From: JASJAR01 sp038530285
GTDB taxonomy: Bacteria > Pseudomonadota > Alphaproteobacteria > Rhodobacterales > Rhodobacteraceae
Assembly (NCBI GenBank): GCA_038530285.1
Contig: JBCBCY010000014.1
Span: 34,493-98,492 of the forward strand
DNA length: 64,000 nt
Reading direction: 5' to 3'
This document shows, one piece after another, positions 23,583 to 32,722 of this stretch; position 1 is the first letter of the stretch; each line of letters opens with the position of its first letter. The notes under the pieces were generated by a model that saw only the letters and a list, made by a program, of their open reading frames with translations, had not been told where the DNA came from and did not search any database. Both the position numbers and the translations under genes were made by a program.

Positions 23583-24911
23583 TCAAATATCAAGGGTGTT
23601 GTCCCGCTCCCAAGTGGAAAAATGCGCCGTATAGCTGTTCCATTCGGCGGTCTTCAGCTTGATGTAGGCGGCCGAGAATTCCGCGCCCAGGGCCGCTTTC
23701 AGCCCTGTGTCGGCGTCAAAGGCGCGCATCGCATCGAGCATGTTCAACGGCAGGCGGGGTGCATCCTGCACCGTATGGCCTTCGGCGTACATGTCGATGT
23801 CATAGCGGGGGCCGGGGTCGGCCTTGGTGGCCATCCCGTCGAGCCCGGCAGCGATGATGACCGCCTGCAACAGGTATGGATTGGCCGCCCCATCGGGCAG
23901 GCGCAATTCGAACCGGCCGGGGCCGGGAACGCGGACCATATGGGTGCGGTTGTTGCCGGTCCAGGTCACGGTGTTGGGCGCCCATGTGGCCCCCGACATG
24001 GTGCGTGGCGCATTGATGCGCTTGTAGCTGTTGACCGTGGGGTTGGTAATCGCGGCCATGGCGGTGGCATGGGTCACGATCCCGCCCAGGAAATGCTTGC
24101 CGCTGTCGGACAGGCCCAATTCGCCGGTCTGGCCGGTGCCGTCGTCTGCGAAGACGTTGACCTTGGCTGCGTCGCCGGGCGCATCCCAGACCGAGATATG
24201 CGCGTGACACCCGTTGCCCGTCAGCCCCTCAATGGGTTTGGGCATAAAGGTCGCGCGGAGCCCGTGTTTTTCGGCCACCGATTTGGTCATGAACTTGAAA
24301 AACGAATGCTTGTCGGCGGTCGCCAGGGTGTCGTCAAACTCCCAATTCATTTCGAACTGGCCGTTGGCGTCTTCATGGTCGTTCTGGTACGGCCCCCAGC
24401 CCAGATCGAGCATATAATCGCAAATCTCGCGCACCACATCATAGCGGCGCATCACCGCCTGCTGGTCGTAGCAGGGCTTTTCGGCGGTATCGAGCGGGTC
24501 GGAGATTTGGTCGCCTGCCGGCGTCAGCAGAAAATATTCCGCCTCAATCCCGGTTTTCACGTGCAGGCCAAGGGTGGCGGCGGCATCGATCTGGCGGCGC
24601 AGCACATTGCGCGGGGCCTGGGCGACCTCCGCATCTTCCATCACGGGGTTGGCCGCGACCCAGGCGACCTCGGGCTTCCAGGGCAGTTGGATGACCGACG
24701 CCGGGTCCGGCACCGCCAACATGTCGGGATGCGCAGGCGTCATATCCAGCCATGTGGCAAAGCCTGCAAAGCCCGCCCCTTCGAGCTGCATATCCGCAAT
24801 GGCCTGGGCGGGGACGAGTTTCGCGCGCTGTCCCCCGAACAGATCGGTGAACGAGATCATGAAGTATTTCACGCCCTTTTCGGCGGCAAAGGCGGCGAGG
24901 TCTGTGGTCAT
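23583..24911 (-). CDS. glnT: Type III glutamine synthetase family protein (GlnT / gamma-glutamylmethylamide synthetase type)
   Basis: A 442-aa glutamine-synthetase-fold ligase of the short GlnT group, joining glutamate to ammonia or a small amine with ATP. Metal-ligand motifs are GIEAEYFLL, GQFEMNWEFDD, the nucleotide/metal segment LTGNGCHAHISVWD, and the substrate-binding RVPGPGRFELRLPDGAANPYLLQA. ATG 24911 has GGGGA seven bases upstream. It follows three N-methylglutamate-synthase-like genes, the arrangement of methylamine-using alphaproteobacteria where the GS paralogue is GmaS; rhizobial glnT/glx clusters share the layout. I cannot separate GmaS from GlnT by eye. Confidence 0.83.
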   Translation of the reverse strand: MTTDLAAFAAEKGVKYFMISFTDLFGGQRAKLVPAQAIADMQLEGAGFAGFATWLDMTPAHPDMLAVPDPASVIQLPWKPEVAWVAANPVMEDAEVAQAPRNVLRRQIDAAATLGLHVKTGIEAEYFLLTPAGDQISDPLDTAEKPCYDQQAVMRRYDVVREICDYMLDLGWGPYQNDHEDANGQFEMNWEFDDTLATADKHSFFKFMTKSVAEKHGLRATFMPKPIEGLTGNGCHAHISVWDAPGDAAKVNVFADDGTGQTGELGLSDSGKHFLGGIVTHATAMAAITNPTVNSYKRINAPRTMSGATWAPNTVTWTGNNRTHMVRVPGPGRFELRLPDGAANPYLLQAVIIAAGLDGMATKADPGPRYDIDMYAEGHTVQDAPRLPLNMLDAMRAFDADTGLKAALGAEFSAAYIKLKTAEWNSYTAHFSTWERDNTLDI

Positions 24912-24935
24912 CAATGCGTCCCCATCAGTGTGGTC

Positions 24936-26273
24936 TCAATACGTGGTGCCGGGTTTGCCGGGCCACCAATCGGTGCCGGACAGCGGCACTTGCGCCATGG
25001 CAGCCGCTTCCAGCGTCAGCGCGCACAAGTCTTCAGGTTCAAGGTTCAGCACATGGCTTTTGCCGCAGGCCCGCGCCAGCGTCTGCGCCTCCAGCGTCAT
25101 GACTTTAAGGTAGTTGTTCAGCCGACGCCCCCCTTCGATGGGGTCGAGACGCGCGGCCAAGTCAGGGTCCTGCGTGGTGATCCCCGCCGGGTCCTGACCT
25201 TCGTGCCAATCGTCATAGGCGCCTGCCGTGGTGCCAAGGGCCTGATAGTCGGCTTCATACTTGGGGTCGTTGTCGCCAAGGGCGATCAGGGCGGCCGTGC
25301 CAATCGCTGTGGCATCGGCCCCCAGTGCCAGCGCCTTGGCGACATCGGCGCCGGTGCGAATGCCGCCTGAGACCACAAGCTGCACGTTACGGTGCATGCC
25401 CAGATCCTGCAGGGCCTGAACCGCTTGGCGGATACAGGCCAGGATCGGCTGGCCCACGTGTTCGATGAACACATCCTGGGTGGCCGCCGTGCCGCCCTGC
25501 ATCCCGTCCAGAACGATCACATCCGCGCCCGCTTTCACCGCCAAAGCCGTGTCGTAATAAGGCCTTGCGCCCCCGATCTTGATGTAGATCGGCACGCGCC
25601 AGCCGGTGATCTCGCGCAGTTCAAGGATTTTGATTTCCAGATCGTCAGGGCCCGTCCAATCGGGGTGGCGACAGGCCGACCGCTGGTCGATGCCCTTGGG
25701 CAGGTTGCGCATCTCGGCCACCCGGTCAGAGATTTTCTGGCCCAGAAGCATGCCGCCACCACCGGGCTTGGCGCCTTGACCGACGACCACTTCAATCGCA
25801 TCGGCCCGGCGCAGATCGTCAGGATTCATCCCATACCGCGAGGGGAGATACTGATAGACCAGCTTGTTGGAATGCCCGCGCTCTTCGGGTGTCATGCCGC
25901 CGTCGCCGGTGGTGGTCGACGTGCCTGCCAGTGTGGCCCCACGCCCCAAAGCCTCTTTCGCGGGCCCTGACAAGGCGCCAAAGCTCATGCCCGCAATGGT
26001 GATCGGGATGTCGAGCTCAATGGGGTGTTCGGCGTGTCGCGTGCCCAGGGTGACATGGGTGTCGCAGCGCTCGCGGTAGCCTTCGAGCGGGTAGCGCGAC
26101 ATCGACGCACCCAGAAACAACAGATCGTCAAAGTGGGGCACCCGGCGTTTGGCGCCACCGCCGCGAATGTCATAGATGCCGGTGGCGGCCGCGCGGCGGA
26201 TTTCGGCGTTGATCTCAGGTGTGAAGGTGGCCGATTGGATGGGCCGTGTGCGGGGAGGGTGGTCTTCGGCCAT
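24936..26273 (-). CDS. mgsC: Glutamate synthase-like FMN domain subunit (MgsC/GlxD type)
   Basis: A 445-aa protein equal to the FMN/Fe-S synthase core of large glutamate synthase. Motifs include FDDLLFLGASMSRYPLEGYRE at the start, ITIAGMSFGALSGPAKEALGRGA, TGDGGMTPEER, IEVVVGQGAKPGGGGMLLG, ADVIVLDGMQGGTAATQ and VVSGGIRTGADVAKALALGADA. In the N-methylglutamate pathway this subunit condenses methylamine-derived groups with glutamate. ATG 26273 is one base past the mgsB stop. It acts with the amidotransferase and GlxB-like subunits encoded upstream. The symbol is by family and context. Confidence 0.85.
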   Translation of the reverse strand: MAEDHPPRTRPIQSATFTPEINAEIRRAAATGIYDIRGGGAKRRVPHFDDLLFLGASMSRYPLEGYRERCDTHVTLGTRHAEHPIELDIPITIAGMSFGALSGPAKEALGRGATLAGTSTTTGDGGMTPEERGHSNKLVYQYLPSRYGMNPDDLRRADAIEVVVGQGAKPGGGGMLLGQKISDRVAEMRNLPKGIDQRSACRHPDWTGPDDLEIKILELREITGWRVPIYIKIGGARPYYDTALAVKAGADVIVLDGMQGGTAATQDVFIEHVGQPILACIRQAVQALQDLGMHRNVQLVVSGGIRTGADVAKALALGADATAIGTAALIALGDNDPKYEADYQALGTTAGAYDDWHEGQDPAGITTQDPDLAARLDPIEGGRRLNNYLKVMTLEAQTLARACGKSHVLNLEPEDLCALTLEAAAMAQVPLSGTDWWPGKPGTTY

Positions 26274-26274
26274 G

Positions 26275-26946
26275 TCAGTACGCGTTGTCGATGTTGAAGG
26301 TGTAAAGCTTGCGGGCCGAACCATAGCGGCGAAATTCCTCAGGCTTGGCGTCGCAGCCGCCGCGTTCCAACAGGTCGCTCAGAAGGGCGAAATGTTCGGC
26401 GCGCATGTCCTTTTCTATGCAATCGGCCCCCAGCGATTTGACTGACCCGCGCACAAACAGGTGCGCCTCGTAAATGCTGTCGCCCAAGGCTTCGCCCGCG
26501 TCGCCACAGACCACCAGATTGCCCGATTGCGCCATGAAGGCCGACATATGACCCACGTTGCCATGCACGATAATGTCGATCCCCTTCATCGAGATCCCGC
26601 AGCGGCTGGACGCATTGCCCTTGATCACCAGCGTGCCGCCATGGCCCGTCGCCCCCGCATATTGCGAAGCGTCGCCTTCGATGGTGATCTGGCCCGACAT
26701 CATGTTTTCGGCCACGCCGGGGCCAACGCTGCCCTCGACATGGATGGAGGCTTGCGCGTTCATGCCGCCGCAATAATACCCCGCCGAGCCTGAGACACGC
26801 ACGTCAATCGGCGCATTCAAACCCACCGCAATCGCATGGGCCCCCTTGGGGTTGGTCACGTGCCAGGCGGTCTGATTGTCAGCCGCGCCCTGCAGGGTTG
26901 TGTTCAAGTTCCGCAGCCCCGTGGCTTCAAGATCGATGAGTTGCAT
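26275..26946 (-). CDS. mgsB: Glutamate synthase C-terminal-like beta-helix subunit (MgsB/GlxC type)
   Basis: A 223-aa protein matching the GXGXG beta-helix domain of glutamate synthase. The repeated glycine turns are visible: GSAGYYCGGMN, GSVGPGVAENM, GDASQYAGATGHGGTLVIKG, GNASSRCGISMKG, GNVGHMSAFMAQSG and GDAGEALG. The true start is ATG 26946, four bases after the mgsA stop; a longer open frame reads into mgsA out of frame. It probably bridges the amidotransferase and FMN subunits. Confidence 0.83.
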   Translation of the reverse strand: MQLIDLEATGLRNLNTTLQGAADNQTAWHVTNPKGAHAIAVGLNAPIDVRVSGSAGYYCGGMNAQASIHVEGSVGPGVAENMMSGQITIEGDASQYAGATGHGGTLVIKGNASSRCGISMKGIDIIVHGNVGHMSAFMAQSGNLVVCGDAGEALGDSIYEAHLFVRGSVKSLGADCIEKDMRAEHFALLSDLLERGGCDAKPEEFRRYGSARKLYTFNIDNAY

Positions 26947-26950
26947 GGGC

Positions 26951-27874
26951 TCAGGCCGCCTTCGCGCTGGGGGCCGGCGTGTGGGACCAGAAATACACCG
27001 TCGCGGGTTCGGGTTCCCAGACGCGCGCGGTCTCAATCCCCGGCAGGCCCACCAGCGCGCGGTATTCGCTGCCAAAGGCCACGTAAGCTTCGGTTTCGGC
27101 CAGAACGGCGGGCTTGCAGGCGATGGGGTCGCGCAACACGCCAAAGCCGTCCTTGGTGCCCACAACGAAGGTGAAAAACCCATCCAGGTCGTCGATCGCG
27201 GTTTTCAACGCCTCACCCAGGGTCGCGCCCGATTGCATCCGCCAGGTCAAATAGGCCGCGCCGACTTCAGTGTCGTTTTCAGTCTGAATGCGGATGCCTT
27301 CGCGCAACAGTTTGCGGCGTACCGCGTTGTGGTTCGACAGCGATCCGTTGTGCACCAGGCATTGGTCAGGGCCGGTGTTGAAAGGATGCGCGCCAAGCGT
27401 CGTCACAGCGCTTTCCGTGGCCATCCGCGTGTGGCCGATGCCGTGGCTGCCTGCCATTGCGGTGATGTCAAACTGGTCGGCCACTGTTTGGGGCAGGCCG
27501 ACCTCCTTGTAGATCTCGATGCTGTCGCCGTAGCTCATTTCGCGCAAGTCGGGGTGCTCATGGGCCAGGAAGGTGCGCAAATCCGAAAGCTCGGCCCGCG
27601 CCACCGAGATCACCGCATGGGTAGACCGCTGCGTCACCTCGACCCCGTTGGGCACTTTTGGATTGAGCGCGGCCTCAAGCCCGGCGAAGTCTTCGTCCGG
27701 CCGGGGCGATTGCACGGTCAGCTTCGCGCGACCCGCCACCTCTCCGCGGTAAATGGCAACGCCAGCGCTATCAGGCCCACGGTCCGTCATCGTGGCCAGC
27801 ATTTCGCTCAGAAGCCGCCCAAGCTTTGGTTCAAGTCCAGGGTCCTTCAAAAAAAGCCCGACAATCCCGCACAT
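26951..27874 (-). CDS. mgsA: Class II glutamine amidotransferase subunit (MgsA/GlxB type)
   Basis: A 307-aa Ntn-type amidotransferase. The start must be ATG 27874, giving MCGIVGLF, because the nucleophile is the cysteine exposed after Met removal; an in-frame ATG two codons earlier would bury it. GGTGGG lies six bases upstream. Further motifs: GIGHTRMATESAVTTLGAHPF, LVHNGSLSNHNAVRRKL, and ENDTEVGAAYL. It resembles the N-terminal domain of glutamate synthase and MgsA of the N-methylglutamate pathway. It is first in the operon mgsA-mgsB-mgsC-glnT-XRE. Confidence 0.85.
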   Translation of the reverse strand: MCGIVGLFLKDPGLEPKLGRLLSEMLATMTDRGPDSAGVAIYRGEVAGRAKLTVQSPRPDEDFAGLEAALNPKVPNGVEVTQRSTHAVISVARAELSDLRTFLAHEHPDLREMSYGDSIEIYKEVGLPQTVADQFDITAMAGSHGIGHTRMATESAVTTLGAHPFNTGPDQCLVHNGSLSNHNAVRRKLLREGIRIQTENDTEVGAAYLTWRMQSGATLGEALKTAIDDLDGFFTFVVGTKDGFGVLRDPIACKPAVLAETEAYVAFGSEYRALVGLPGIETARVWEPEPATVYFWSHTPAPSAKAA

Positions 27875-28283
27875 GCGCATCCCACCTTCACCATGTCGAA
27901 GCGGATGTTATCAGAGATTTTGGCGAACCAAAGCTATAATGAAAAAATTTTCACTTCAGGAAAAAGGCTTCTACGGGCCGTAGGGGCGTTCAATCTGCGC
28001 GATGGGCCGCGAAGGCCGCCGACCTGGTGCATGAGCGGCTTGGACGTCAGCGGAACCGTCAGGCGGACGCGACGTTGCATCGGCCAATCGGCAGGGTCTG
28101 GCAATGCGCTTTGGCGGCTTTGCGATCCAAAACTGACTTCTCGGCCCCTTTGCGGCAGTGAACAGGGCCCAAAACTAACCTGGTTCCCCTCGCAAGTCGG
28201 GTCGCACGGCCATCCACGACGCGTATCATGGTCGCAGTATTCAAGGTGCCCGGTGTCTGGCGAAGACGATCAAAAGAAATGAG
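27875..28283. other. Spacer between mgsA and tRNA-Ser
   Basis: About 410 bases with no convincing gene. The part next to mgsA is A/T-rich and holds the likely mgs promoter, including the palindrome listed at 27940-27953. The remaining 28000-28280 is GC-rich; short frames (for example minus strand 28059-28244, 61 codons) have no domain or ribosome site and are not called. Confidence 0.5.
27940..27953. promoter_or_regulatory. Palindrome upstream of mgsA, possible XRE-cupin operator
   Basis: TGAAAA-AA-TTTTCA, perfect 6-bp arms, 66 bases before the mgsA start in an A/T-rich promoter-like stretch (TATAAT lies at 27935-27940 on the plus strand). It is the only clear palindrome before the operon. 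Binding by the operon's own XRE-cupin regulator is an inference. Confidence 0.4.
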
Positions 28284-28373
28284 TGGCGGAGACGAAGGGA
28301 TTCGAACCCTCGAGACGGTTTCCCGCCTACTCCCTTAGCAGGGGAGCGCCTTCGACCACTCGGCCACGTCTCC
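28284..28373 (-). tRNA. tRNA-Ser(GCT)
   Basis: Reading the minus strand from 28373: acceptor GGAGACG, D-arm GTGGCCGAGTGG, anticodon arm with GCT in CCCCTGCTAAGGGG, a long variable arm as in serine tRNAs, T-loop GGTTCGAATCC, 3' acceptor CGTCTCC, discriminator G and an encoded CCA (28286-28284). The length is 90 bases. It decodes AGC/AGU. It is downstream of the RND pump gene on the same strand with its own probable promoter. Confidence 0.96.
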
Positions 28374-28382
28374 GCCGACGGT

Positions 28383-28410
28383 CCTATCGTTTCGCCCTTG
28401 CCTAAGACAA
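28383..28410 (-). promoter_or_regulatory. Possible tRNA-Ser promoter
   Basis: On the minus strand TTGTCT (28410-28405), a 16-base spacer and GATAGG (28388-28383) end about 9 bases before the mature tRNA 5' end. The spacing fits a housekeeping promoter with a very short leader; the hexamers are only partial matches. Confidence 0.35.
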
Positions 28411-28439
28411 GAAGAAAGTGGCCGCGCCCGGCAAAGTCC

Positions 28440-31400
28440 TCACTCGGCGGCGAGCGGGACGACGTCGCCGCTTTGCTCGCCGACAGTCTTTTGTGGTCGG
28501 GATTTGCGCGGGCGGACCAGCGCAAACATCTGCGGTGTGAAGTAAAAGCTCACAACAGTCGACAACAAGACCCCGCCGGCGATCGACATTGCGAATGGCG
28601 GCCAGAACCCACCGCCGGCCAGGATCAGGGGCAGAAAGCCGCCTGCCGTCGTGAGCGTCGTTGACGTGATGTGGCGCGACGAGCCCATCACCACGTCAGC
28701 CATGGCTTCGGGGTCGCCTTCGGCGGCACCTGGCGCGTTCTGCAAGCCGGTCAGGATGATGATCGCGGCATTGATGGACACGCCGATCGATCCGATCACC
28801 CCGATCACGGCTGTGATCCCAAACGGATATCCAAAGACCGCCAGCGACAGGATGGACAATCCCGCCGCCAATCCCGCGACGACGAAGGTCACCGCGGTCA
28901 GCCGGAACGAATTGAACGTCAGGGCCACTGCGCCAATCGACAAGGTCACGATCAGCCCGATAGGCGCCAGCAAGTTGGTGATCACATCATTTCGCGCATC
29001 ACTGTCACCGCCGATTTCCAATCGCACTCCCGGCGGCAGGGCAAAGTCGGACCTATCGAGCGCGTTGCGCGCCTGGGCCAGGACCTCTTCTGGCAGTGCG
29101 GTGGGCGAGGTGAAGGCCTGCACGGTGTTCACCCGTTCGCCATTGCGGCGCACGATGGCCGCGTCCGATGGTTCCAACTTGATCTGGGCGATGGCGTTGA
29201 GCGGTACGGCGTCCCCCCGGGGGGTAATGATCTCCATGGTGGCAATCGCGCCGGTGTCACTGCGCACATCGTGAGGCAGCTGAACCCGCACGGGCAATTC
29301 TTCTCCGGCCTCAATCACGGACCCGCCGATGGCCCCCACAAGGCCCCCCTGCAATTGCCCCGCGACATCGCCCAAGGTCAGCCCCAACAAGCGGGCGGCA
29401 TCCTCATCGACCGCAACCGACAGCTTTGGCGCGCCACCTTCGTAGTCCGCCCGAACAGAGGCCACATCATCGAGGCCCAAAAGCACATCGCGAATGGCGT
29501 CACCGCTGGTGCGCAGGGTTTCAAGGATCGCGCCCACCAGCCGGAACTCGACCGGGGCGTCCACCGGCGGGCCCTGCACCAGGCCGCGCACAAGAATGCG
29601 CGCTGCGGGGTAGGCGGCGTTCAATCGGTCCTGCAAAGGTGTCAACAGCTCTGCGGTGGCCGCCGGGCTGTCGGTGGTCACCAAGGCCTGGGCGAAAGCG
29701 GGTTCGTTCTGCCGGGTGCCAATGATGTTGTAATAAAACGGTGGAGCAGATTCACCGACCGTCCAGACGACCTGGGCAATGCCATCTGTGCCGCGCAGAG
29801 TGGTGTCGATCTGCCGTGTCAGTGCCAGCGTGGTGTCAAGTGATGTGCCCGATTGCAATTCGACCTCGATATGGAACTGGTCGCGGTCCACGCCCGGGAA
29901 GAACTGCGCGGTGAGGGTCGGGAAGCTGGCAAACCCCATCACCGGCAGGACGAGGGCGAGGGCAACTGACTTGACGGGGTTCTTGACGCTCCACACCAGG
30001 GTTGCGCGGAACACCCGGCCCATAAAGCCAGAGCCTATGCCACCGGCGCGGGTTGCCGATAAGGTCCAGCCCGCGATCGCTGGCGTGATTGTCAGGGCGA
30101 TGATCAGTGACCAGGTCAGCATCAAGACAACGGCAATCGCAATTGCGCCAACGAAATCGCCCGCAGGGCCCGGCAGAAGGATCATCGGCACAAAAGACAA
30201 GGCCGTGGTGATGGTGGACGCCAACAAGGGCGCTGTCAGGCGCCGCACACCGTCGGCAACCGCGGTCTTGCGCGACATGCCGTGGGCGAGCCTTTGGCGA
30301 ATTTCATCGGTCATCACGATGGCAGCGTCGACCAGAAGTCCAAGTGCCACAATGATCCCGGTGATCGACATCTGATGAAGCGGAAGGCCGATAAACTGCA
30401 TCGACGCAATCGTCGCAAGGCTGACCAGTGGCAAAACGAGCCCGACAATCATCGCCGCGCGCGCCCCCAACGTCACGAACAGGACCGCCAGGACCAGCGC
30501 GATTCCCAGCGCCATATTCAGACCCACCTCGGCCAGACGTTCATCCGTGTATGTGCTTTGATCGAATACCTGGGTCAGCACCAAAGAGGCCGGCAGGTCC
30601 TGGCGGATCATGTCCAACTCACCTTGCAGGCTTGCCATCCATTGATCGATCCGGCGGCCTTCTTCGACCATCACAGCAAGGATCACCGCGGGTTGTCCGC
30701 CTGAAAGCGCATGCGCGCTGGCGGGGTCCTGCCTGGCACGGGTCAACGTGGCGATATCGCCGACGCGGGTGACGGTGCCAGCGCCGTTATCGGCAAGCAC
30801 CACGCTTCGAACCCGACCAAGCGTGTCAAAGTCGCCCTCGACATCCAGAAGAACATCCTGACCCGCCCCAACAGCGCGGCCCGCGCGCACTTTGGCGTCC
30901 GCTTCGGCCAACCGCGCTGCAATTGCCCCCGGCGTCAGGCCAAGGGTGGCCATGGCGGCAGGATCCGGTTCAACGCGGATTTCCTCGGTCGGCTCGCCAA
31001 ACACCTCGACCAGCTTGGCGCCAGGCAGATTGCGCAGGCGTTCGGCAATCTGGTCGCTGTAGCGCGCCATGATCGCAGCGTTCGGCACCTCTGCCGTGGC
31101 CGTCAAAGCAAGGATCGCGGCGTAGGCGGCCAGGCGGTCTGTCTCAACCTCAGGGTCCAACGCACCGGCGGGAAATTCGAGTGCTGCGGTCCCCACATTA
31201 TCGCGGGTTTCGGCCCAGATTTGCTCAATCGTGGCGGGGTCGACGGTCTCTTGCAATTCGACGCGCACGATGGAAATCCCCTCGGTCGAAGTCGACCGGA
31301 TCACGTTGATCTCGGGGATCTTGCGCAGGGATTCCTCAATCGGCCGGGTGACCAGGGATTCCACACGCGACGGTTCGGCACCAGGATAGGGGGTGGTGAT

Positions 31401-31532
31401 CACCGCATTGATATTGGTGATTGTGGGGTCTTCTTGTCGCCCAAGCGTGAGAAAAGCCGACACACCCGCAGCGATCACGACCAACAAGAACAATGCAACG
31501 ACGCGCGGCGTGCGAAATGTGAAGGTCTCCAT
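28440..31532 (-). CDS. RND efflux pump inner-membrane transporter
   Basis: A 1030-aa AcrB/HAE1-type proton-driven exporter with the usual two halves: one transmembrane segment, a large periplasmic porter region (residues 35-330), five or six membrane segments, then the repeat (second porter region 560-850). Start ATG 31532 gives METFTFRTPRVVALFLLV. The TM4 proton-relay region reads LLVDAAIVMTDEI: the usual Asp-Asp pair is Asp-Ala, so proton coupling may be altered. The adaptor gene ends 4 bases upstream. The operon is divergent from a TetR gene, so substrate-induced derepression is likely. No outer-membrane channel gene is adjacent. Confidence 0.9.
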   Translation of the reverse strand: METFTFRTPRVVALFLLVVIAAGVSAFLTLGRQEDPTITNINAVITTPYPGAEPSRVESLVTRPIEESLRKIPEINVIRSTSTEGISIVRVELQETVDPATIEQIWAETRDNVGTAALEFPAGALDPEVETDRLAAYAAILALTATAEVPNAAIMARYSDQIAERLRNLPGAKLVEVFGEPTEEIRVEPDPAAMATLGLTPGAIAARLAEADAKVRAGRAVGAGQDVLLDVEGDFDTLGRVRSVVLADNGAGTVTRVGDIATLTRARQDPASAHALSGGQPAVILAVMVEEGRRIDQWMASLQGELDMIRQDLPASLVLTQVFDQSTYTDERLAEVGLNMALGIALVLAVLFVTLGARAAMIVGLVLPLVSLATIASMQFIGLPLHQMSITGIIVALGLLVDAAIVMTDEIRQRLAHGMSRKTAVADGVRRLTAPLLASTITTALSFVPMILLPGPAGDFVGAIAIAVVLMLTWSLIIALTITPAIAGWTLSATRAGGIGSGFMGRVFRATLVWSVKNPVKSVALALVLPVMGFASFPTLTAQFFPGVDRDQFHIEVELQSGTSLDTTLALTRQIDTTLRGTDGIAQVVWTVGESAPPFYYNIIGTRQNEPAFAQALVTTDSPAATAELLTPLQDRLNAAYPAARILVRGLVQGPPVDAPVEFRLVGAILETLRTSGDAIRDVLLGLDDVASVRADYEGGAPKLSVAVDEDAARLLGLTLGDVAGQLQGGLVGAIGGSVIEAGEELPVRVQLPHDVRSDTGAIATMEIITPRGDAVPLNAIAQIKLEPSDAAIVRRNGERVNTVQAFTSPTALPEEVLAQARNALDRSDFALPPGVRLEIGGDSDARNDVITNLLAPIGLIVTLSIGAVALTFNSFRLTAVTFVVAGLAAGLSILSLAVFGYPFGITAVIGVIGSIGVSINAAIIILTGLQNAPGAAEGDPEAMADVVMGSSRHITSTTLTTAGGFLPLILAGGGFWPPFAMSIAGGVLLSTVVSFYFTPQMFALVRPRKSRPQKTVGEQSGDVVPLAAE

Positions 31533-31536
31533 GCGC

Positions 31537-32673
31537 TCAGCTCCCGGCCCGGACGACACTTTGGCCGGCGGCCACGCGGTGCGGCCCGGTCGCAACAATC
31601 TCGGCGCCGTCGGTCAGATGTCCGCGCACAAAGGCCTGGCCATCATCCATGTGGACAAGCTCAACCGCTTCGCGCCGGGTCACACCATCGTCGATCACAA
31701 ACAATGTCCATAGACCGCGCGTGCCTTCCGATAGCGCTGTGGCCGGAACCCATGCGCCCGCACCATCGACCGTGAATTCCGCCGATAGTGTGCCCAGCGT
31801 GCCCTGGGCAAGTCCCATCGCCTCAGGCAACACCAACACCGCGTCGCGTGTTCGCGTCGCCGGATTGATGTCGCCGCGCACGCGCTCGACCACTGCAGCC
31901 AGGGGTTCTGAGTTGATTGTAACTTCGGCCGGCTCGCCTTTTTTCAGGGTCTCGGCGATATCCTGGGGAAGACCGACACGGAAGCGGGGCGCTGTTGCTT
32001 CGAACAAGGTGACAATGGTCTGGCCCGCGCCGGTCCGGGCCCCGTCGTCCACCGCACGGGTGCCGATTTCTGCGTCGAAAGGTGCGGTAAGGACGGATTT
32101 CTGCAATGTCACATCGGTTGCATCAATCGCGGCTTCTGCGCGGCGGAGTTCTGCAGTCAACTGTGCAAGCGTCAGTTCTGTTTCGTCCAGACGCTGGGTC
32201 GAGGCAAAGTCGCGGGCGTTGAGTTCCCGCGCCCGCTTTGCCGTACGTGCAGCCAGTTCAACCTGTGCGGCCAATGCGTCTCTTGCAGCAACCTCGGACG
32301 CGCGCTGGGCCTCCAGCACAGCCGTGTCGAGCCGCGCCAGAACGTCCCCTTTCAGGACTTTGTCGCCCTCATCAACAAGCACCTCCGCGACCGTGCCGCC
32401 CGCTTCGAACCCGATGTCCAGACGGCGGCCAGCCTCGATCCGGCCCCGGTATGTCATGCGCACGGTATACCTGTCTTGCAGGTCAATCGTGGCGGTTTCG
32501 ACGGTGACCGGCGCGGTGGGTGCCGCCTTAGTTTCGGTGTTGGCGCGCTCGGCGATCACGCCCGATCCTGCCCCGACCAGCGCTGCTGCAAACCCCAGCG
32601 TTGCCAATGTGACAACGACAATTCCAGCACGTTTCAAAAGGCTTGGCTTGGCGGTTTGTTCGGTCTTGGCCAT
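31537..32673 (-). CDS. RND efflux periplasmic adaptor (membrane fusion protein)
   Basis: A 378-aa HlyD/AcrA-type adaptor. It has an N-terminal membrane anchor (residues 15-35, GIVVVTLATLGFAAALVGAG), a lipoyl half-motif IGFEAGGTVAEVLVDEGDKVLKGDVLARLD, a coiled hairpin (residues 115-165), a second lipoyl half (LTAPFDAEIGTRAVDDGARTGAG) and a beta-barrel/membrane-proximal C-terminus. There is no lipobox. GGAG lies seven bases before the ATG. It is the first gene of the pump operon and connects the transporter to an outer-membrane channel encoded elsewhere. Confidence 0.9.
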   Translation of the reverse strand: MAKTEQTAKPSLLKRAGIVVVTLATLGFAAALVGAGSGVIAERANTETKAAPTAPVTVETATIDLQDRYTVRMTYRGRIEAGRRLDIGFEAGGTVAEVLVDEGDKVLKGDVLARLDTAVLEAQRASEVAARDALAAQVELAARTAKRARELNARDFASTQRLDETELTLAQLTAELRRAEAAIDATDVTLQKSVLTAPFDAEIGTRAVDDGARTGAGQTIVTLFEATAPRFRVGLPQDIAETLKKGEPAEVTINSEPLAAVVERVRGDINPATRTRDAVLVLPEAMGLAQGTLGTLSAEFTVDGAGAWVPATALSEGTRGLWTLFVIDDGVTRREAVELVHMDDGQAFVRGHLTDGAEIVATGPHRVAAGQSVVRAGS

Positions 32674-32722
32674 AGATCATCTCCGGAAGCGCGCGAAACA
32701 TTGACGTGAGGCGTCTTGGATT

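Noticed and set aside
23469..25370. 633-codon plus-strand open frame
   Set aside because: It lies opposite the XRE-cupin, glnT and mgsC genes, which have strong motifs. The frame is a GC-rich mirror with no domains.
26876..28282. 468-codon plus-strand open frame
   Set aside because: Antisense to mgsA and mgsB and runs into the spacer; composition is non-protein-like.
28671..29843. 390-codon plus-strand open frame
   Set aside because: Mirror frame of the RND transporter, no recognisable domain.
31649..32704. 351-codon plus-strand open frame
   Set aside because: Ser/Arg-rich mirror of the adaptor gene.
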